Origin: Faecenecus sp036648855
GTDB taxonomy: Bacteria; Bacillota_I; Bacilli_A; RF39; UBA660
Assembly: GCA_036648855.1 (NCBI GenBank)
Contig: JAVWCU010000026.1
Coordinates: forward strand, 1 to 14,102
Reading direction: 5' to 3'
Length of the DNA stretch: 14,102 nucleotides
Positions 7,624 through 14,102 of this stretch are shown piece after piece. Both the position numbers and the translations under genes were made by a program. How positions within the stretch are numbered: the first letter of the stretch is position 1; every line of letters starts with the position of its first letter. Under the pieces are notes generated by a model that was given only the letters and a program-made list of their open reading frames with translations, did not search any database and had not been told where the DNA came from.

Positions 7624-7653
7624 TTGCAGATTTCTCTAAGTACATGATATAAT
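7624..7653 (+). promoter_or_regulatory. Promoter of ftsK
   Basis: TTGCAG (7624-7629), an 18-nt spacer and TATAAT (7648-7653) form a good vegetative promoter, strengthened by an extended -10 TG at 7645-7646. Transcription would start near 7660, just ahead of the GAGGTG ribosome binding site at 7667-7672. Confidence 0.75.
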
Positions 7654-7677
7654 ATAGATAATAATTGAGGTGTAAAA

Positions 7678-9942
7678 ATGGCAAAGAAGAAAAAGAGAAA
7701 AGAAACTAAAAAAGAGGGCTTTGATCATACTGAAGAGTTAATAGGAATTGTTTTAGTTATTTTAGCAATTTTAAGCATTGTACCTAAACCTTTTGGATTT
7801 GTAGGTTCAATAACTGCTTCTTTTGCTATGTTTTTAATAGGAACTGGTTATCAAATATTGCTATTTGCTATGTTAGTAGTTGGCTGTTATATGATTTGGA
7901 AAAAGGAATGGCCTAATTTCTTTAGTAGTAGATTAATTGGTATTTATTGTGTAATACTAGGTTTAATTGTTTTAGCACATATTACTTATGTTACAGAAAA
8001 TAAGGGTGATGTGTTAATTATTATTAAAGAAACAGTAACTAATTTAATGAGTAATTTTAATAGAATTACTCATGGACAAGTCATTACTTTAAAAGGTGCC
8101 GGTCTTATTGGTGCTATATTTAGTATTCTATTTACTAAACTCTTTGCCGTAGTAGGAGCTTATATAGTCTCAGGAGTAGTTATAGTAGTAGGTTGTTTCT
8201 TAGTAACGGGAATATCATTTACAGATAATATTAAAAGCTTCTTAGCTAAGTTCAAACATCCTAATAGAAAAACCTCATATAAAGAAGCTACTGAAGCTAG
8301 TGCTGTAATTGTTAATACAGATACTCCAGTTAAGGAACCAGAAAAAACTAGTTATACTATTTCTAGTTTACAGGAATTAAATACTTTGTGTGATTATAAA
8401 GAACCATCTGAAGTGGAGTTAGTTCCTTCTTTAAATAGTCCTTTAGAAACGGATATGTCTCCTAAATCTGCAATAGAAACTCCAGTTAATAATTATAAAT
8501 ATACGCTTCCTAGTGTTAGTTTACTAGCTTTACCTAAAAAGCAAAAAAGAAACAATCAAACTATTATAGAAAAGAATATTTTAGCTTTAGAAAAGGTTCT
8601 TAAAGATTTTGGTATAACAGGTAAAGTAGTAGCTGTTACTGAGGGTCCTGCTGTTACTCAGTATGAATTAGAACTTAATTCAGGAACTAAAGTTAGTAAA
8701 CTCTTATCTTTAAATAAAGAAATATCTTTAGCGTTAGCTAAGAAGGATGTAAGAATTGAAGCTCCTATTCCTGGTAAGTCAACAGTTGGAATAGAGCTTC
8801 CTAATGAGACAATTAACATGGTGGGCTTAAGAGAAATTATGGAAAATGTCCCTAAAGGAAAAGAAAACAATAAATTACTAGTAGCTCTTGGTAAAAACAT
8901 TATGGGTAATCCAGTTTGGTGTGAAATAGATAAGACTCCCCATTTACTAGTAGCGGGTTCAACCGGTTCTGGTAAATCAGTTTGTATAAATAGTATTATT
9001 GCCTCTATTTTAATGAGAACTAAGCCTGATGAAGTTAAATTGGTTTTAGTAGATCCAAAAAAAGTAGAACTTAGTATGTATAATGGGATTCCTCATTTAT
9101 TAATGCCAGTAGTAACAGATCCTAAAAAAGCTAATATCGCTTTACAAAAGATAGTAGTAGAAATGGAACGCCGATATGAAGTCTTTAGTGATCATAATGT
9201 AAAAAACATTGCTACTTATAATGAATGGGTTGATAAGCAAAACGAAGGTAAGCATGATGTGAAAGTACCTAAAATGGTTTATATAGTTACTATAGTAGAT
9301 GAGTTAGCGGATTTAATGATGGTAGCTAGTAAAGAAGTAGAAGATTCTATTATGCGAATTACTCAGATGGCAAGAGCTGCTGGTATCCATTTAATAGTTG
9401 CAACACAAAGGCCTTCTACAGATATTATTACAGGAATTATTAAAGCTAATATTCCATCTCGTATTTCCTTTGCAGTTAGTAGTAGTATTGATTCAAGAAC
9501 TATTTTAGACCGAATGGGAGCAGAAAAGTTACTAGGAAAAGGGGATATGCTTTATTTCCCAATGGGAGAGATTTCTCCAGTTAGAGTTCAAGGAGCTTAT
9601 GTTTCAGATGAAGAACTTCAAAGATTAGTTGATTATACGGTTCAACAGCAAAAAGCTGAATATGATGAGTCTTTTACTAATTTAACTATTACAGATGGAC
9701 CTAGTATGAATGAAGTTAAAAATGCTAAAGAAGAATATGATGATCCCCTTTATAATGAAATCGTAGAGTTTGCAATTATGACGGGTAAAATCAGTTCTTC
9801 ACTAATTCAAAGAAAGTATAGACTAGGTTATAATAGAGCTGCCAGAATTGTTGATTTATTAGAAGAAAGAGGTATTATAGGACCCTCTAATGGTAGTAAA
9901 CCAAGAGAAGTTTTAATCAAATCAGATGATAATGATAATTAA
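7678..9942 (+). CDS. ftsK: DNA translocase FtsK/SpoIIIE
   Basis: This septal DNA pump moves chromosomal DNA through the closing septum using ATP. The 754-residue protein starts with a lysine-rich tail (KKKKRK) and about four membrane segments within residues 21-180. A hydrophilic linker (about 185-290) follows, shorter than in many FtsK proteins and nearer to SpoIIIE/SftA size. The alpha/beta motor (about 300-655) carries Walker A GSTGSGKS (427-434), LVLVDPKKVE (455-464), Walker B IVTIVDELADL (536-546), MARAAGIHLIVATQRPS (564-580) and GKGDML (620-625). A C-terminal winged-helix gamma domain (about 690-748; SSLIQRKYRLGYNRAARIVD) would read KOPS/SRS-type polar DNA sequences and signal to XerCD/XerS. 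All catalytic residues expected are present. It has its own promoter and terminator. Its closeness to the ymfF/ymfH pair repeats the spoIIIE-ymf neighbourhood of Bacillus. No sporulation gene is seen here, so the general division name is used. Confidence 0.97.
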   Translation: MAKKKKRKETKKEGFDHTEELIGIVLVILAILSIVPKPFGFVGSITASFAMFLIGTGYQILLFAMLVVGCYMIWKKEWPNFFSSRLIGIYCVILGLIVLAHITYVTENKGDVLIIIKETVTNLMSNFNRITHGQVITLKGAGLIGAIFSILFTKLFAVVGAYIVSGVVIVVGCFLVTGISFTDNIKSFLAKFKHPNRKTSYKEATEASAVIVNTDTPVKEPEKTSYTISSLQELNTLCDYKEPSEVELVPSLNSPLETDMSPKSAIETPVNNYKYTLPSVSLLALPKKQKRNNQTIIEKNILALEKVLKDFGITGKVVAVTEGPAVTQYELELNSGTKVSKLLSLNKEISLALAKKDVRIEAPIPGKSTVGIELPNETINMVGLREIMENVPKGKENNKLLVALGKNIMGNPVWCEIDKTPHLLVAGSTGSGKSVCINSIIASILMRTKPDEVKLVLVDPKKVELSMYNGIPHLLMPVVTDPKKANIALQKIVVEMERRYEVFSDHNVKNIATYNEWVDKQNEGKHDVKVPKMVYIVTIVDELADLMMVASKEVEDSIMRITQMARAAGIHLIVATQRPSTDIITGIIKANIPSRISFAVSSSIDSRTILDRMGAEKLLGKGDMLYFPMGEISPVRVQGAYVSDEELQRLVDYTVQQQKAEYDESFTNLTITDGPSMNEVKNAKEEYDDPLYNEIVEFAIMTGKISSSLIQRKYRLGYNRAARIVDLLEERGIIGPSNGSKPREVLIKSDDNDN

Positions 9943-9965
9943 AAGAACTTAGGTTCTTTTCTTTT
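9941..9965 (+). terminator. Rho-independent terminator after ftsK
   Basis: AAAAGAAC (9941-9948) pairs perfectly with GTTCTTTT (9953-9960) around a TTAG loop, followed by CTTTT. It overlaps the ftsK stop codon and separates ftsK from deoD. Confidence 0.8.
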
Positions 9966-9989
9966 ATTAAGACGGGTTATTTAAAAATA

Positions 9990-9998
9990 TGCTATAAT
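9990..9998 (+). promoter_or_regulatory. Extended -10 promoter of deoD
   Basis: TGCTATAAT is a perfect TGnTATAAT element. No good -35 is visible at 16-18 nt, which the TG motif could compensate. Start of transcription would be near 10005. The ribosome binding site AGAAGG (10010-10015) is 6 nt before ATG 10022. Confidence 0.7.
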
Positions 9999-10021
9999 TA
10001 ATTATAGAAAGAAGGTATAAT

Positions 10022-10744
10022 ATGGCTACTCCACATATAGAAAGTACTGATATTGAAATAGAAAAGAATGTAATTATGCCAGGAGATCCGCTTAGAGCTA
10101 AGTTTATTGCTGAACACTATTTAACTTCTGTTAAACAAATTAATCAAGTTAGGAATATTCTAGGTTATTCTGGTAAATATAAGGGAATGCCTATTACCGT
10201 TTTAGCATCAGGGATGGGTATTCCTAGTATGGGTATATATGCTTATGAATTATATAAATTTTATAATGTTGAAAATATTATTAGAGTAGGGTCATGTGGT
10301 AGTTATGTTAAAGAATTAAATCTATTTGATTTAGTCCTAGTTAATAATTCTATTAGTGAATCTAATTTTGGACTTAGTTTTTGTAATAAAGATACTAAAA
10401 TTATTGCTAGTAGTCCCGTTTTAAACGAACAGATTATAAAAACTGCTTCTTCTTTAAATAAAAAGATAACTTTAGGTAATATTTTTTGCAGTGAAGCTTT
10501 TTATAATGAAGGAGGTTATGTTTCTCCCTTAAAAGAACTTCATCACTGCTTGGGTGTTGAAATGGAAACATTCTCTTTATTTCATATAGCTTCAAAACTA
10601 GGTAAACAAGCCAGCTCTATTTTAACAGTATCTGACTCCTTTATTACTAATGAAGTAACAACTAGTGAGATGCGGGAAAAAAGCTTTACAGAAATGATTA
10701 TCTTAGCTTTAGAATCTTTAGAACAGTTATATTATAATAAATAA
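10022..10744 (+). CDS. deoD: Purine-nucleoside phosphorylase, DeoD type
   Basis: DeoD is a hexameric phosphorylase that splits purine ribo- and deoxyribonucleosides with phosphate into base and pentose-1-phosphate for salvage. It has 240 residues, the usual family length. The start ATPHIE is typical. Phosphate ligands are in place by comparison with the E. coli enzyme: Gly21 and Arg25 in MPGDPLRAKFIAE (19-31), Arg44, Arg88 and Ser91 in RVGSCGS (88-94). The base/ribose site shows GVEMETFSLF (178-187). The catalytic Asp205 in TVSDS (202-206) has the Arg218 partner 13 residues later. The gene has its own promoter after the ftsK terminator, so it is transcribed apart from the division genes. No further deo genes (deoB, deoC, pdp) flank it here, which is unusual, since deoD often sits in such an operon. 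Confidence 0.95.
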   Translation: MATPHIESTDIEIEKNVIMPGDPLRAKFIAEHYLTSVKQINQVRNILGYSGKYKGMPITVLASGMGIPSMGIYAYELYKFYNVENIIRVGSCGSYVKELNLFDLVLVNNSISESNFGLSFCNKDTKIIASSPVLNEQIIKTASSLNKKITLGNIFCSEAFYNEGGYVSPLKELHHCLGVEMETFSLFHIASKLGKQASSILTVSDSFITNEVTTSEMREKSFTEMIILALESLEQLYYNK

Positions 10745-10789
10745 AAATTAGTAATTTACATATACTATAGACTAGACAAGGAGAGAAGA

Positions 10790-12064
10790 ATGAAATATAA
10801 AGATATAGAGATAGGCTCTAACTGTTTACATATGATTAAAACAGATAAATTTAAGACTATAACAATCCAAGTACATTTAAAACAACCCATAGAACGGGAA
10901 AACATTACTAAATCTAATTTATTGACTACTATTATTTTAGAAGGGACAGAAAAGTATCCTAGTAGGAGGTCTTTAGCTCTTGAAGGAGAAAACTTATATA
11001 ATGTTCTTCTTTCTGCATCGTGTTATAGATTAGGTTTATATAGTAATATTAATATAGAAATGACTTTACTAGAAGAAAAATATACAGAATCAGGAATGCT
11101 AGATAAGAGTTTAGCCTTCTTAAGTGAGATTGTTTTTAATAATAAACTTAAAGATGGAACTGTTAGTATGGAGACTTTTTCATCTGCTAAGGATGAAGTT
11201 AAGACTAATATTAATAATGGAAAAGAATCTCATGATGCTTATAGCATAGTTAGATTATTAGAAAATATGGATAATAATCAAGTATTTGCTTATCGGGAAA
11301 ATGGATATATTGAGGACTTAGAGACTATAACTCCAGAAATAGAACAACAGTATTATAATCAAGTACTTATAAGTAGTTATTTTGATATATATGTGTTAGG
11401 AGATATTGATTTTAGTGAAATGGAAACCTTAATTAGGAAGTATTTTAATATTTCAACTTTTAAAAAGCCTAGAGAGCAAGCTTTTTTACCTGCTGTTAAT
11501 AAAAGGAATACTCCTTTACTAATTAAAGAACCAGAAACCATGAATCAGTCTAAATTAGCAATAGCGTGTAGTGTTAAACCTAGTTCCTTATTTGAGACTA
11601 ATTATGTATATAATATATATACTATTATTTTAGGGTCTGGTCCAGATTCTAAGTTCTTTAAAAATATTAGAGAAAAGCATTCTTTAGCATATTATATTTC
11701 TGCTAGTATGAGAAAATTAGATAATTTAATAATCTTAAAAGCTGGTATTGATAAGAATAATTTTGATAAAACAGTTAAACTTATAGAACATGAAATGACG
11801 GATATGATAAATGGTAAGTTTACTGATTTAGAGTTAGCAAATGCTTTAGAGGCTTATAAAAATAGAATCTTAGAGATAGAAGATATACCTGAGGCTTTAA
11901 TTGAAGCAAGAGTTGCTACTGATTTGATGAATGCTGATCCTCTTGCTAAACGAAGTGCTGAAATTGAGAAAGTTACAAAAGAAGATGTAGTTAATTTTGC
12001 TAAGAAAGTTAGTATTAATACTATATTTTTATTAGAGGGGGTAGAAGATAATCATGAAGATTAA
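10790..12064 (+). CDS. ymfF: M16 peptidase-like protein, YmfF (YfmF) type, inactive partner
   Basis: This 424-residue protein has the two-lobe M16 (pitrilysin/MPP-like) architecture but lacks the zinc motif HxxEH. The corresponding place reads LLTTIILEG (44-52), as in the non-catalytic YmfF subunits of Bacillus, which carry an LxxxLxxGT-like stretch there. The C-terminal lobe keeps the substrate-side signature REKHSLAYYISA (294-305), near a glycine-rich ILGSGPDSKFF (280-290). By family knowledge such proteins pair with an active M16 partner, and the next gene is exactly that, overlapping by 11 nt. Databases label this pair as associated with EF-P 5-aminopentanol modification because it neighbours ymfI in Bacillus. 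The direct function is not established. An AAGGAG site (10778-10783) lies 6 nt before the ATG. The 45-nt gap after deoD has no clear terminator, so cotranscription with deoD is possible. Confidence 0.85.
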   Translation: MKYKDIEIGSNCLHMIKTDKFKTITIQVHLKQPIERENITKSNLLTTIILEGTEKYPSRRSLALEGENLYNVLLSASCYRLGLYSNINIEMTLLEEKYTESGMLDKSLAFLSEIVFNNKLKDGTVSMETFSSAKDEVKTNINNGKESHDAYSIVRLLENMDNNQVFAYRENGYIEDLETITPEIEQQYYNQVLISSYFDIYVLGDIDFSEMETLIRKYFNISTFKKPREQAFLPAVNKRNTPLLIKEPETMNQSKLAIACSVKPSSLFETNYVYNIYTIILGSGPDSKFFKNIREKHSLAYYISASMRKLDNLIILKAGIDKNNFDKTVKLIEHEMTDMINGKFTDLELANALEAYKNRILEIEDIPEALIEARVATDLMNADPLAKRSAEIEKVTKEDVVNFAKKVSINTIFLLEGVEDNHED

Positions 12065-13328
12065 ATTAGCGGGATTAGACCAGACTCTTATATATGAAAA
12101 ATTAGAAAATGGTTTAGAGCTATTTCTAATACCTTATACAAATAAGAATAACTATAGTGTTCATTATATTACTAAATACGGTTCAACAACAACTAGTTTT
12201 AAATTAGATAATAAGTTGATTAATGTCCCAGATGGAATAGCTCATTTTCTAGAACATAAGATGTTTGAACAAGAAGATGGACTTGATCCCTTTAGTTTCT
12301 TTGCTAAAACAGGAACTAATTGTAATGCCTCTACTAACTTAAAAAGTACTAGGTATTTAATTGAAGGTAGTACTTCTTTGTATGAAAATTTGGATTATTT
12401 AATCAGTTATGTTAATAAACCTTACTTTACTGATAGTAATGTTGAAAAAGAAAAGGGTATTATTGCTGAAGAAATTAAAATGTATGATGATGATGCAGAG
12501 TGGCAACTAGATGGCTTTATGAAGGAAGGAACTTATCAAGTAGATAATACTAGAGTAGATATAGCAGGAACAGTAGCTTCTATTAACCAAATAACTAAAG
12601 AAGATTTATATAATTGCTATAATGCCTTTTATCAGCAAAATAATATGTTTATAGTAGCAACAGGTAATATAGATCCAGATAAGATAATAACAACAGTTAA
12701 AAATAATTTAGATTTAAAGAATAACTCTAAAAGAATTAAAGTTCAGTTAATAGAAGCTAAAGAACCCGCTAAGGTTTTAATACCCTTTAAAGAAGTAAAA
12801 ACTAATATTTTAAATACTAAATTAGGACTTTCTATTAAACTACCTTGGCAAGATAAATATAATCATTATTTATATAGTATGTATTGTAGTGCTATTCTAA
12901 CAATTATATTTGGTTCTTCTTCATTATTTAGAGAACAAATGAAGAAAAATAATTGTATGACTAATTTCTATTTTGATAGAGAACAAACAAAAGATTATAT
13001 AACTTTAGTCTTTGCAGCTGAATCTGATAAACCAGAAGAACTTGCTAAAACTATTTTAGATTTTTGTAAGACAACTGAAATAACAGAAGAAGACTTAGCT
13101 AGACTTAAAAAAGTTTGGTTAGCATCAGAAATAATGATTGCCGATAATATTAATGTTACTTTAGATAATTTAGTTTATGATTTAATTGAATATGGGAAGG
13201 TAATTCCTAATAAATTAGAAATTATTAAGAGTTTAGATATAGATACATTAAATGAAATTAAACAGGGTTTTAATTTAGATAATAAGTCTATTATAATAAT
13301 GAGGCCTAAAGATAATAAAGAAGATTAG
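12054..13328 (+). CDS. ymfH: M16 zinc metallopeptidase, YmfH (YfmH) type, active partner
   Basis: This 424-residue M16 protease has the intact inverted zinc motif HFLEH (64-68, in GIAHFLEHKMFE), with His64 and His68 as zinc ligands and Glu67 as catalytic base. The distal zinc ligand lies in GIIAEEIKMY, most likely Glu140 (about 72 residues after the motif, as usual). The sequence NASTN (91-95) is the conserved substrate-site stretch. The C-terminal lobe has FGSSSLFREQMKKNN, matching the family's second lobe. It should form a heterodimeric or clam-like protease with the preceding gene product. No signal peptide is visible, so action is cytoplasmic. The ATG lies 11 bases inside the preceding gene. 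The best ribosome binding site, GAGGGGG at 12035-12041, is 12 nt away, longer than ideal, so coupling through ribosome termination is likely. The ymfI-like reductase that usually follows in Bacillus is absent. Confidence 0.9.
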   Translation: MKIKLAGLDQTLIYEKLENGLELFLIPYTNKNNYSVHYITKYGSTTTSFKLDNKLINVPDGIAHFLEHKMFEQEDGLDPFSFFAKTGTNCNASTNLKSTRYLIEGSTSLYENLDYLISYVNKPYFTDSNVEKEKGIIAEEIKMYDDDAEWQLDGFMKEGTYQVDNTRVDIAGTVASINQITKEDLYNCYNAFYQQNNMFIVATGNIDPDKIITTVKNNLDLKNNSKRIKVQLIEAKEPAKVLIPFKEVKTNILNTKLGLSIKLPWQDKYNHYLYSMYCSAILTIIFGSSSLFREQMKKNNCMTNFYFDREQTKDYITLVFAAESDKPEELAKTILDFCKTTEITEEDLARLKKVWLASEIMIADNINVTLDNLVYDLIEYGKVIPNKLEIIKSLDIDTLNEIKQGFNLDNKSIIIMRPKDNKED

Positions 13329-13399
13329 TAATGGTTAAATTAATCGACCTCTTAGAGTAGTCATCAATAAAAAAATAATTTAACTAAAGCGTGGTATAT

Positions 13400-13426
13400 T
13401 ACACTTCCGAAAGGATGTGTATTTTT
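13400..13426 (+). terminator. Terminator-like hairpin with GAAA tetraloop
   Basis: ACACTTCC (13401-13408) pairs with GGATGTGT (13413-13420), with one T-T mismatch, around a GAAA loop; T13400-A13421 extends the stem. ATTTTT follows. It probably ends the ymfF-ymfH transcript 70 nt after the ymfH stop. Confidence 0.7.
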
Positions 13427-13519
13427 ATATGTCTTCAAACGAGAAAAAATTTAGAATGTTTTCAAATTTAGAAAGAGAGAAAATAATTAATATTTAGCAC
13501 ACAGATTTTTTTATACACA

Positions 13520-13539
13520 ATGAAAAAACAGTTTTTCAT
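13520..13539 (+). repeat. Perfect palindrome, possible operator
   Basis: ATGAAAAA (13520-13527) and TTTTTCAT (13532-13539) are perfect inverted copies separated by ACAG. The right arm ends on the T of the extended -10 TG, so the palindrome fills the -35/spacer region of the methylase promoter. No T-run follows it, so it is not a terminator. A repressor or controller site is plausible but not shown. Confidence 0.5.
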
Positions 13540-13547
13540 GTTATAAT
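13539..13547 (+). promoter_or_regulatory. Extended -10 promoter of the methylase gene
   Basis: TGTTATAAT matches TGnTATAAT fully. There is no recognisable -35 because the palindrome at 13520-13539 occupies that place. Transcription would start near 13554, about 32 nt before the ATG. Confidence 0.68.
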
Positions 13548-13569
13548 ATTATTAATGAATTTGTTTGAA

Positions 13570-13580
13570 AGGGGGGGAAG
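13570..13580 (+). promoter_or_regulatory. Ribosome binding site with a run of seven G
   Basis: AGGGGGGGAAG contains G x7 at 13571-13577, ending 8 nt before ATG 13586. It is a strong anti-Shine-Dalgarno match but also a homopolymer tract that may slip. Such a G-run stands out in this AT-rich window. Confidence 0.6.
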
Positions 13581-13585
13581 ATATA

Positions 13586-14102
13586 ATGGATAATGAAGCA
13601 ATTGATGTTAAAGAAAATAATGTGTATAATTTAGATTGTGAATTATTAGCTATTTTATTAAGAGATAATACTACTGGTAAAAATATTATATGGGCAACAG
13701 ATAATTATATGCCATACGGTGATTTATATAAATTTAATTCTGAAATTACAATATCAAAAATTATAAGTTACCACGGACAAGTTATAAGACCTAGAATTAA
13801 AAAAAGTAGACAAGAACAACAATTAAGATCAAGAGAAAAAGCTGAAGTGTTTACACCATCATGGATATGTAACAAGCAAAATAATTTAATTGATGATGAT
13901 TGGTTTGGCTATTCTAATATATTTAATATAGAAACAAAAGAAGGTTGGAAAACTAACACTGAAAAAATTAGATTTATAGGTTCTAAAACTTGGGAAGATT
14001 ATATAAATAATTTAAGACTAGAAGTTTCTTGTGGTGAAGCGCCATATTTAGTAAGTAGATATGATACAGTAACTGGTGATATTATTGATGTGTCAAATAG
14101 AA
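13586..14102 (+). CDS. Probable restriction-modification DNA methylase subunit, 5' part
   Basis: The first 172 residues are visible and the gene runs off the window. I recognise the pattern of a conserved family annotated as restriction endonuclease subunit M. It shows LAILLRDNTTGKNIIWATDNY (split at 21-41), VIRPRIKKSRQEQ (66-78), SREKAEVFTPSWICNKQNNLID (82-103), DDWFGYSNIFN (104-114), then W-x-x-Y and LRLEVSCGEAPYLVSRYD (143-160), TVTGDIID. The AEVFTPSW stretch is comparable to the (R)-x-G-x-(F/Y)-T-P entry of N6-adenine methylases of HsdM and type IIG kind. The catalytic NPPF/DPPY and SAM motifs would lie beyond the window end, so activity cannot be judged. Codon choice looks leaner than in the neighbours (leucine almost only TTA), compatible with acquisition. 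Start chosen from the strong ribosome binding site. Target sequence unknown. Confidence 0.6.
   Translation, partial: MDNEAIDVKENNVYNLDCELLAILLRDNTTGKNIIWATDNYMPYGDLYKFNSEITISKIISYHGQVIRPRIKKSRQEQQLRSREKAEVFTPSWICNKQNNLIDDDWFGYSNIFNIETKEGWKTNTEKIRFIGSKTWEDYINNLRLEVSCGEAPYLVSRYDTVTGDIIDVSNR

Noticed and set aside
8658..8900. Antisense ORF inside ftsK (80 codons)
   Set aside because: Shadow of the ftsK motor-domain frame with no independent support.
13331..13360. Nine-codon ORF MVKLIDLLE just after ymfH
   Set aside because: Too short and without a ribosome binding site; at most a relic of a gene start.
1..14102. tRNA, rRNA, CRISPR array, insertion sequence or riboswitch
   Set aside because: No tRNA-like cloverleaf, spaced direct repeats, transposase ORF or long conserved leader was seen; the longest gene-free stretch is under 300 nt.

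Overview
The window is AT-rich (roughly 30% G+C, judged by eye) and all genes lie on the + strand. It looks like a chromosomal segment from a low-GC Bacillota, probably an uncultured gut lineage of the Bacilli close to the root of the Mollicutes. The evidence is the late part of a Gram-positive division/cell-wall cluster (murG, murB, divIB/ftsQ, ftsA, ftsZ), strong AGGAGG-type ribosome binding sites, extended -10 promoters (TGnTATAAT), a ftsK/spoIIIE gene close to the ymfF-ymfH M16 pair as in Bacillus, and a first gene of a secreted FGE-like type that I associate with gut Bacillota. The code is standard: tryptophan is TGG, and all eleven complete stop codons are TAA or TAG.

Layout. (1) Positions 2-784 hold the 3' part of a probable secreted or surface FGE-sulfatase/C-type-lectin-like protein, cut by the window start. 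(2) Positions 919-4938 are a tightly packed unit, murG-murB-divIB plus a multipass GT-C-like membrane protein, with junctions of -1, 2 and 2 nt. (3) Positions 4995-7391 hold ftsA-ftsZ, probably with its own weak promoter, closed by a hairpin terminator. (4) Positions 7392-7677 are a spacer with a small membrane-peptide ORF broken exactly at a T TTT TTA heptamer, then a good promoter for ftsK. (5) ftsK/spoIIIE (7678-9942) is followed by a terminator, and deoD (10022-10744) has its own extended -10 promoter. (6) The M16 pair ymfF-like/ymfH-like (10790-13328) overlaps by 11 nt. (7) A 257-nt spacer holds a GNRA-loop terminator, a palindrome abutting an extended -10 promoter, and a seven-G tract at the ribosome binding site. 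(8) The start of a probable restriction-modification methylase runs off the window end.

How the genes work together. MurG and MurB make and reduce peptidoglycan precursors. DivIB, FtsA and FtsZ build and anchor the division ring, and FtsK moves chromosomal DNA through the closing septum. The GT-C-like protein is translationally packed with these genes and may add a sugar to a surface polymer or protein. DeoD belongs to purine salvage. The M16 pair probably forms an active/inactive protease heterodimer. The two ends of the window (FGE-like gene, restriction-modification gene) look like accessory DNA flanking a conserved core.

The most unusual items are the possible -1 frameshift peptide after ftsZ, the GT-C gene inside the division cluster, the altered phosphate-2 loop of FtsA, and the palindrome/promoter/G-tract arrangement upstream of the methylase gene. 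None of them amounts to a clearly new system on sequence reading alone.
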